A stretch of 64,000 bases of DNA from Nonomuraea gerenzanensis (lineage in GTDB: Bacteria > Actinomycetota > Actinomycetes > Streptosporangiales > Streptosporangiaceae). Positions 59,994 to 64,000 of the stretch are shown in pieces. How positions within the stretch are numbered: the first letter of the stretch is position 1; each line of letters starts with the position of its first letter. Under the pieces are notes generated by a model, which saw nothing but the letters and a program-made list of their open reading frames with translations, was not told the DNA's origin and searched no databases. The DNA is taken from NCBI RefSeq assembly GCF_020215645.1, contig NZ_CP084058.1:2852001-2916000 (forward strand), in the 5' to 3' direction. Both the position numbers and the translations under genes were made by a program.

Positions 59994-60818
59994 GTGCGTA
60001 CCGTGGTCGTCGTGACGACGCTCGCGCGCACCGCCCTGGTCGTCGCCGCGGTGCTCATCCTGCTGCTCGGGCTGCTGTGGGTGTTCCAGCGGCGGCTCAT
60101 CTACCTGCCCGACAGCGCCCCCGTGCCCCCGGCCGCCACGGTGCTCCCGGGGGCCCGCGACCTCACCCTCACCACCCGCGACGGGCTGCGGCTCACCGCC
60201 TGGTACGTGCCCGCCGCAGGTGACGAGCACGAGGTGACGGTCCTGGTCACGGGCGGCAACGCGGGCAACCGGCTGCACCGCGCGCCGCTGGCCGGAGCCC
60301 TGGCCGCACAGGGGCTCCCGGTCCTGCTCCTGGACTACCGCGGCTACGGCGGCAACCCCGGCAGCCCCACCGAGGAGGGCCTCTTCCTCGACGCGCTGGC
60401 CGCCCGCGACGCCATCCGGACCCCGCGCGTCATCTACTTCGGCGAGAGCCTCGGCGCGGCGGTGGCCACCAGGCTGGCCCTGGAACACCCGCCCGACGGC
60501 CTGGTGCTCCGCTCCCCGTTCACCGACCTGGCCGCCGCCGGCCAGGTCAACTACCCGTTCCTGCCGGTGCGGGCGCTGCTGCGCGACCGCTTCCCCGTCG
60601 CGGCCGGCATCGGCTCGGTACGGGCCCCGGTCGTGGTCGTGTACGGCACCGGCGACACGATCGTCCCTCCTGACCTGAGCCGCGCTGTGGCCGGTGCCGC
60701 CCGGGCGACGACCGTCGAGGTGGCCGGGGCGGGGCACAACGATCTCGTCCTGCTGAACGGCCGGGAGCTGGTCGGCGCGGTCGTCGAGCTGGCCGAACGC
60801 ATCCGTAAGGGAGGCTGA
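59994..60818 (+). CDS. membrane-anchored alpha/beta hydrolase (BEM46/YtmA-like)
   Basis: 274 aa from the GTG at 59994 (other GTGs up to 60014 are possible). An N-terminal membrane helix (TALVVAAVLILLLGLLWVFQRRLIYLPD) anchors the hydrolase. Catalytic residues: Ser in YFGESLGAAVA, Asp in YGTGDTIVPP, His in AGAGHNDLVLL. LTTRDGLRLTAWYVPA and LDYRGYGGNPGSPTEEGL are typical of this group. Substrate unknown, probably an ester or lipid. Followed by a strong hairpin. Confidence 0.88.
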   Translation: MRTVVVVTTLARTALVVAAVLILLLGLLWVFQRRLIYLPDSAPVPPAATVLPGARDLTLTTRDGLRLTAWYVPAAGDEHEVTVLVTGGNAGNRLHRAPLAGALAAQGLPVLLLDYRGYGGNPGSPTEEGLFLDALAARDAIRTPRVIYFGESLGAAVATRLALEHPPDGLVLRSPFTDLAAAGQVNYPFLPVRALLRDRFPVAAGIGSVRAPVVVVYGTGDTIVPPDLSRAVAGAARATTVEVAGAGHNDLVLLNGRELVGAVVELAERIRKGG

Positions 60819-60848
60819 CACCGGCCCGCCGGGAACGGCGGGCCGGTG
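60819..60848 (+). terminator. terminator after the alpha/beta hydrolase gene
   Basis: Perfect 12-bp stem CACCGGCCCGCC (60819-60830) / GGCGGGCCGGTG (60837-60848), loop GGGAAC, directly at the stop codon. Confidence 0.8.
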
Positions 60849-60870
60849 ATCAGGGTCAGCACAGCCTCGC

Positions 60871-61443
60871 CTACAACCAGCTCGCCCGCACGCTCGTGGC
60901 CGACTCGGCGCCGTCCGGAGCGCTCGGATGGGTGGCCCGGACGGTCTCCAGCAGGCGGGCGACCGTCTCGACGATCTCCGGAGCCCGCTCGCGCAGCCCC
61001 GCCACGTCGTCCGGGCCGGCCTCGTCGCGCCCCACCCCGCACTCGTCCAGCACCCCCTCCAGGTCGGCCAGCCGCTCGCCGAGCCACTTCAGCGGCTCCG
61101 CCGACAACTGCTCGTCGAACACCCGCCGCCCCGGCTCCCACCCCTTCAGCCCGGGGTGGTGATGGGTGCGGTCGAAGCTTCCGGGGGCGCCGGTGACCGA
61201 CTCCAGCAGGTCGACGCGCCAGATCGGCCGGTCGATGCCGATCGGGCGGGAGGAGTAGATCGAGCCCTTCAGCTCTCCGGACTCCAGCCGGCGCAGCTCC
61301 AGCCGGACTCCGCGCTCGGCGCCCTCCTGGCCCTTGAGCGGGTTGGGGTCGACGAAGTAGATGTCGCTCACGGCGACGCCGATCCGATCGAAGCCGAAGA
61401 GGTAGAGCACGGTGACCACGTCCTTCGCGCAGGTGTCGGGCAC
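60871..61443 (-). CDS. hypothetical protein, 190 aa
   Basis: Soluble, no signal peptide. FGFDRIGVAVSDIYFVDPNPLKGQEGAERGVRLELRRL and SIYSSRPIGIDRPIWRVDLLE look like an alpha/beta-fold domain, followed by RTHHHPGLKGWEPGRRVFDEQLSAEPLKWLGERLADLEGVL, with a His cluster that could bind metal. The GTG at 61443 is the start; its upstream region is shared with selC on the other strand. I do not recognise the family. Proximity to selC may be accidental. Confidence 0.7.
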   Translation of the reverse strand: MPDTCAKDVVTVLYLFGFDRIGVAVSDIYFVDPNPLKGQEGAERGVRLELRRLESGELKGSIYSSRPIGIDRPIWRVDLLESVTGAPGSFDRTHHHPGLKGWEPGRRVFDEQLSAEPLKWLGERLADLEGVLDECGVGRDEAGPDDVAGLRERAPEIVETVARLLETVRATHPSAPDGAESATSVRASWL

Positions 61444-61579
61444 GCCTGGCTTTCAACGTAACACCGGGGTGCCCGGGACGATCAAGGCCGCATCGCCGAC
61501 GGGCGTCGAGCCGCGCCGGTCACCGGCGCCGCGGGGAGGCGTCGCGACGATGACCGTCGTATCGTGAAATATCGGCCTT

Positions 61580-61671
61580 GGAGGCGCGTGTGTTCTGGTG
61601 GGCACCCCGGTCTTCAACATCGGTGGGCGGCGCGCGGCGTCGCCGGCGGGTTCGATCCCCGTGCGCCTCCG
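61580..61671 (+). tRNA. selC: selenocysteine tRNA (anticodon UCA)
   Basis: 92 nt. The acceptor stem GGAGGCGC (61580-61587) pairs with GCGCCTCC (61663-61670), 8 bp as in bacterial tRNA-Sec. A long D arm follows. The anticodon stem CCGGT / ATCGG encloses the 7-nt loop CTTCAAC, with TCA at 61614-61616. A long variable arm (about 61625-61645) precedes the T arm, GCGGG-TTCGATC-CCCGT. CCA is not encoded. The UCA anticodon, long variable arm and extended acceptor identify tRNA-Sec. selB follows 58 nt later. Confidence 0.93.
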
Positions 61672-61729
61672 CACGTCGAGCAGGCGACCCGCGCCGGCGC
61701 ACCCACCGCGTCGTGGAGGCGGTGCCGGC

Positions 61730-64000
61730 ATGTACGTGATCGCCACCGCCGGGCACGTGGACCACGGCAAGTCCACGCTGGTACGCGCCCTGACCGGGAT
61801 CGAGCCCGACCGCTGGGCCGAGGAGCGCCGCCGTGGCATGACCATCGACCTCGGCTTCGCCTGGACCACGCTGCCCTCGGGGCGGCGGCTGGCGTTCGTG
61901 GACGTGCCGGGGCATGAGCGTTTCGTCACCAACATGCTGGCGGGGCTGGGGCCGGTGCCGGCGGTGATGTTCGTGCTGGCGGCGGATCAGGGGTGGCAGG
62001 CGCAGTCGCAGGAGCACTGGGAGGCGATCGAGGCGCTCGGGGTCGAGCGCGGGCTGCTGGTGGTGACCCGGTGCGACCTGATGGATCCGACACTGGCGGT
62101 GGAGGAGGCCAGGGAACGGGTGCCGTGGCCGGTCGTCGCGGTGAGCGGGAGCACGGGGGCAGGGCTGGAGGAGTTGCGGCTGGCGCTCGACGGGCTGGTT
62201 TCGGTGTTGCCCGCGCCCGACGTCCGGGCTCCGGTGCGGTTGTGGATCGATCGGGCCTTCACCGTCAAGGGCGCAGGGACCGTGGTCACCGGGACGCTGG
62301 CCGCTGGGCGGCTGCGGGTGGGTGACGTGCTCACGCTGGAGGGGGAGCGGGTGCGGGTGAAGGGGCTGCAGGTGACGGGGGAGGGGGTGGAGTCGGTACG
62401 GGCGGCGGCCCGGGTGGCGGTCAACCTGCGCGGGGTGGAGCTGGAGAGGGTGTCACGGGGGAAGGCGTTGCTGGCGCCCGGTGGCTGGGTGGAGACGTCC
62501 GTGGTGGATGTCCGGCTGGATCAGGGGCCGGGGGAGCCGCCGCGTAAGGCTGTGCTGCACATCGGGGCGGCCTCGGTGCCGGTCCGGGTACGTCCCTTCT
62601 GGCCCGCCGGTGGTGGTACCGCGGGCTCGGGTGCTGGTGCGGGCATGGGCGCGGGCACAGGCGCGGGCACAGGCGCGGGTGCGGCTCGGCTGGCCTTGGC
62701 GCTGCCGCTGCCGCTGCGGGTCGGTGATCGGGCGTTGTTGCGCTGCTCGGGGCGGCCCATCGCCGGTGTGCTGGTGCTCGATGTGCTGCCGCCGTCGCTG
62801 CGCGGTCGTGGCGCGGGCGGCAGGCGGGCCGCGGAGCTGGCGCCGTTCGTGCTCACGGACCGTGGGACGTCCAGGGTGCCGGATGCGGTGACCGTGCTGG
62901 GCTGGCGGGGGGTGGCGCGGCGGGGAGAGCTGGTCGCCATGGGGCTGGATCCGCGCCCGCTGGACGTGCCCGGCGCGGGGGACTGGCTGGTGGACGCCGG
63001 GCGGTGGAAGGAGCTGGGCGAGCGGCTCGGAGCGATGGTGGCGAAGCAGCCGGGCATCCCCGTGGACGCCGCACGCACCGCGCTCGGGCTGCCCGCGCGC
63101 GAGCTGGTCGAGGCGCTGGTCCGAGCGCGACCGCCGTTGCGGGTCGGGGACGGGCGGATCGACGGGGAAGGAGTGCCGGACGCGGTGGCCGAGGCGGTGG
63201 GGCGGCTGCGGGCCGAGCTGGCCGCGGCACCGTACCTGGCGCCGGAGGCGGCGCGGCTGCTGGAGCTGGGCCTGACCCGGCACGTGGTGGCGCTGGCCGC
63301 GCGGGCCGGGCTGGTGCTGCGGCTGGCCGATGGGGTGGTGCTGCTTCCTGGGTCGGAGGTCGCGGCGGTGCGGATCCTCGCACGGTTGCCGCAGCCGTTC
63401 ACGGCGGGGGACGCGCGGGCCGCGCTCGGTACCAACCGGCGGGTCGTGATCCCGCTGCTGGAGCACCTCGACCGGCTCCGTCTCACCCGCCGCCTCGACG
63501 ACCGGCTGCGGGTGGTCACCGGCCAGGAAACCGGGGGGACGGGTGAGGAGGGGGGGCGGAGCATGAGCGGCGCGACCGAAGGTGACGTGGGCCGGGAAGG
63601 CGTGGCCGGGCAGGCGGATGGGGTCACGGTGGATGGGGTCACGGTGGATGGGGTCACGGCGGAGAGGCGGGTCAGGGTGGGGATCGTGCTGCCCCGGCCG
63701 TCGGGCGATCCGGGGGCGTGGCTGACCGACGCGGTGGCGTTCGAGGCGGCGGGGGCCGACGCGCTGTGGGTCGAGCACGGTGCCGCGCCCGAGCTGGACC
63801 CGCTCACCCTGACCGCCGCCCTGGCCGCCGTCACGTACCGGTCGTCGCTGGTCGTGGCCGCCGTTCCGGATCCTGGACGGTCGCACGCGCTCGCCACGGT
63901 GGAGCGGCTGAGCCGCGGCCGGCTCGTCCTCATCGGCGACGCCGGCGAGGGGACTACGGGGCGGACCATCGTCCGGCTGGAGGACGGCGGCTATCAGGAG
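61730..64000 (+). CDS. selB: selenocysteine-specific elongation factor SelB, fused in frame to a luciferase-like monooxygenase-type domain (3' partial)
   Basis: 757 codons are open from the ATG at 61730 (GGAGG at 61715-61719) to the window end. Residues 1-600 are SelB: G1 AGHVDHGKST, G3 DVPGHERF, G4 VTRCD, two beta-barrel domains (VKGAGTVVTGTL), a Gly/Ala-rich insert near 300, and the C-terminal winged helices ending PLLEHLDRLRLTRRLDDRLRVV. It delivers Sec-tRNA to UGA codons with a SECIS element. No stop follows. After a linker with three DGVTV repeats the frame continues from residue 648 as VRVGIVLP, then DAVAFEAAGADALWVEHG and TLTAALAAVTYRS, a pattern of luciferase-like (LLM) flavin oxidoreductases. 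An internal ATG at 63563 with a ribosome site could start that part separately. Confidence 0.88.
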   Translation, partial: MYVIATAGHVDHGKSTLVRALTGIEPDRWAEERRRGMTIDLGFAWTTLPSGRRLAFVDVPGHERFVTNMLAGLGPVPAVMFVLAADQGWQAQSQEHWEAIEALGVERGLLVVTRCDLMDPTLAVEEARERVPWPVVAVSGSTGAGLEELRLALDGLVSVLPAPDVRAPVRLWIDRAFTVKGAGTVVTGTLAAGRLRVGDVLTLEGERVRVKGLQVTGEGVESVRAAARVAVNLRGVELERVSRGKALLAPGGWVETSVVDVRLDQGPGEPPRKAVLHIGAASVPVRVRPFWPAGGGTAGSGAGAGMGAGTGAGTGAGAARLALALPLPLRVGDRALLRCSGRPIAGVLVLDVLPPSLRGRGAGGRRAAELAPFVLTDRGTSRVPDAVTVLGWRGVARRGELVAMGLDPRPLDVPGAGDWLVDAGRWKELGERLGAMVAKQPGIPVDAARTALGLPARELVEALVRARPPLRVGDGRIDGEGVPDAVAEAVGRLRAELAAAPYLAPEAARLLELGLTRHVVALAARAGLVLRLADGVVLLPGSEVAAVRILARLPQPFTAGDARAALGTNRRVVIPLLEHLDRLRLTRRLDDRLRVVTGQETGGTGEEGGRSMSGATEGDVGREGVAGQADGVTVDGVTVDGVTAERRVRVGIVLPRPSGDPGAWLTDAVAFEAAGADALWVEHGAAPELDPLTLTAALAAVTYRSSLVVAAVPDPGRSHALATVERLSRGRLVLIGDAGEGTTGRTIVRLEDGGYQE
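63617..63661 (+). repeat. 15-bp tandem repeat in the SelB-LLM linker, 3 copies
   Basis: Three units of GATGGGGTCACGGTG at 63617, 63632 and 63647 encode DGVTV-DGVTV-DGVTA. They are in frame and lie exactly between the end of SelB and the start of the LLM-like part. Confidence 0.9.

Overview
The window is a GC-rich (about 70 percent), densely coded chromosomal stretch from an actinomycete. Support comes from overlapping ATGA/GTGA gene junctions, frequent GTG/TTG starts, many leaderless -10/start arrangements, an S-adenosyl methyltransferase of the PF04672 type, a DUF397-like protein, an Uma2 protein, an ECF41-type sigma factor and many LacI/TetR/GntR regulators. A Streptosporangiales (Nonomuraea-like) source is my best guess; that is inference only. 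I see no phage, insertion sequence, CRISPR array or replication origin.

Layout. 0-1 kb: end of a sulfonate/taurine-type ABC operon (ATPase, 44-aa protein, FMN reductase). 1-4.3 kb: secreted endonuclease/exonuclease/phosphatase (EEP) protein, then an MFS exporter divergent from its TetR with two strong palindromic operators. 4.3-6.8 kb: a coupled pair, a VWA protein with a helical N-terminal half and an ARPP-1-like protein. 7-12.1 kb: secreted M36 metallopeptidase, small secreted protein, beta-lactamase-fold serine hydrolase. 12.3-17.4 kb: a Gfo/Idh dehydrogenase - DUF6807 - cupin operon flanked by two LacI regulators. 17.4-23 kb: methyltransferases, DUF397-like protein, GH3 glycosidase, membrane EEP protein. 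23-29.7 kb: phosphoketolase with a HAD phosphatase, and an amino-acid permease - small membrane protein - M20 peptidase operon. 29.8-34.5 kb: degenerate PP2C protein, a three-gene two-component system and an Uma2 protein. 34.8-38.3 kb: LPMO, and an ECF41 sigma factor opposite a membrane protein and an FAD oxidoreductase.

38.3-49.2 kb is the most coherent catabolic locus: a LacI regulator divergent from a nine-gene operon encoding copper amine oxidase, a complete five-gene oligopeptide-type ABC importer, a P1 peptidase, a PaiB-like flavoprotein and a C45 autoproteolytic amidohydrolase. It reads as uptake and dismantling of a small peptidyl or acyl amine. It faces a glutarate module (49.2-53.6 kb): glutaryl-CoA dehydrogenase divergent from aldehyde dehydrogenase, CaiB CoA-transferase and an FCD-type GntR, giving glutarate semialdehyde to glutarate to glutaryl-CoA to crotonyl-CoA.

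54-61 kb: a penicillin-binding-protein remnant, an orphan type II thioesterase, an RpiR-controlled MFS-GAF-amidohydrolase operon and an alpha/beta hydrolase. 61.5 kb to the end: a selenocysteine tRNA (UCA anticodon) followed by selB. The selB frame has no stop and continues in frame into a luciferase-like monooxygenase-type domain that runs off the window. Recurrent themes are tandem duplication of gene 3' ends including the stop codon, leaderless starts on regulators, and a GAAA-S-TTTC motif found upstream of both the GH3 and the LPMO genes.
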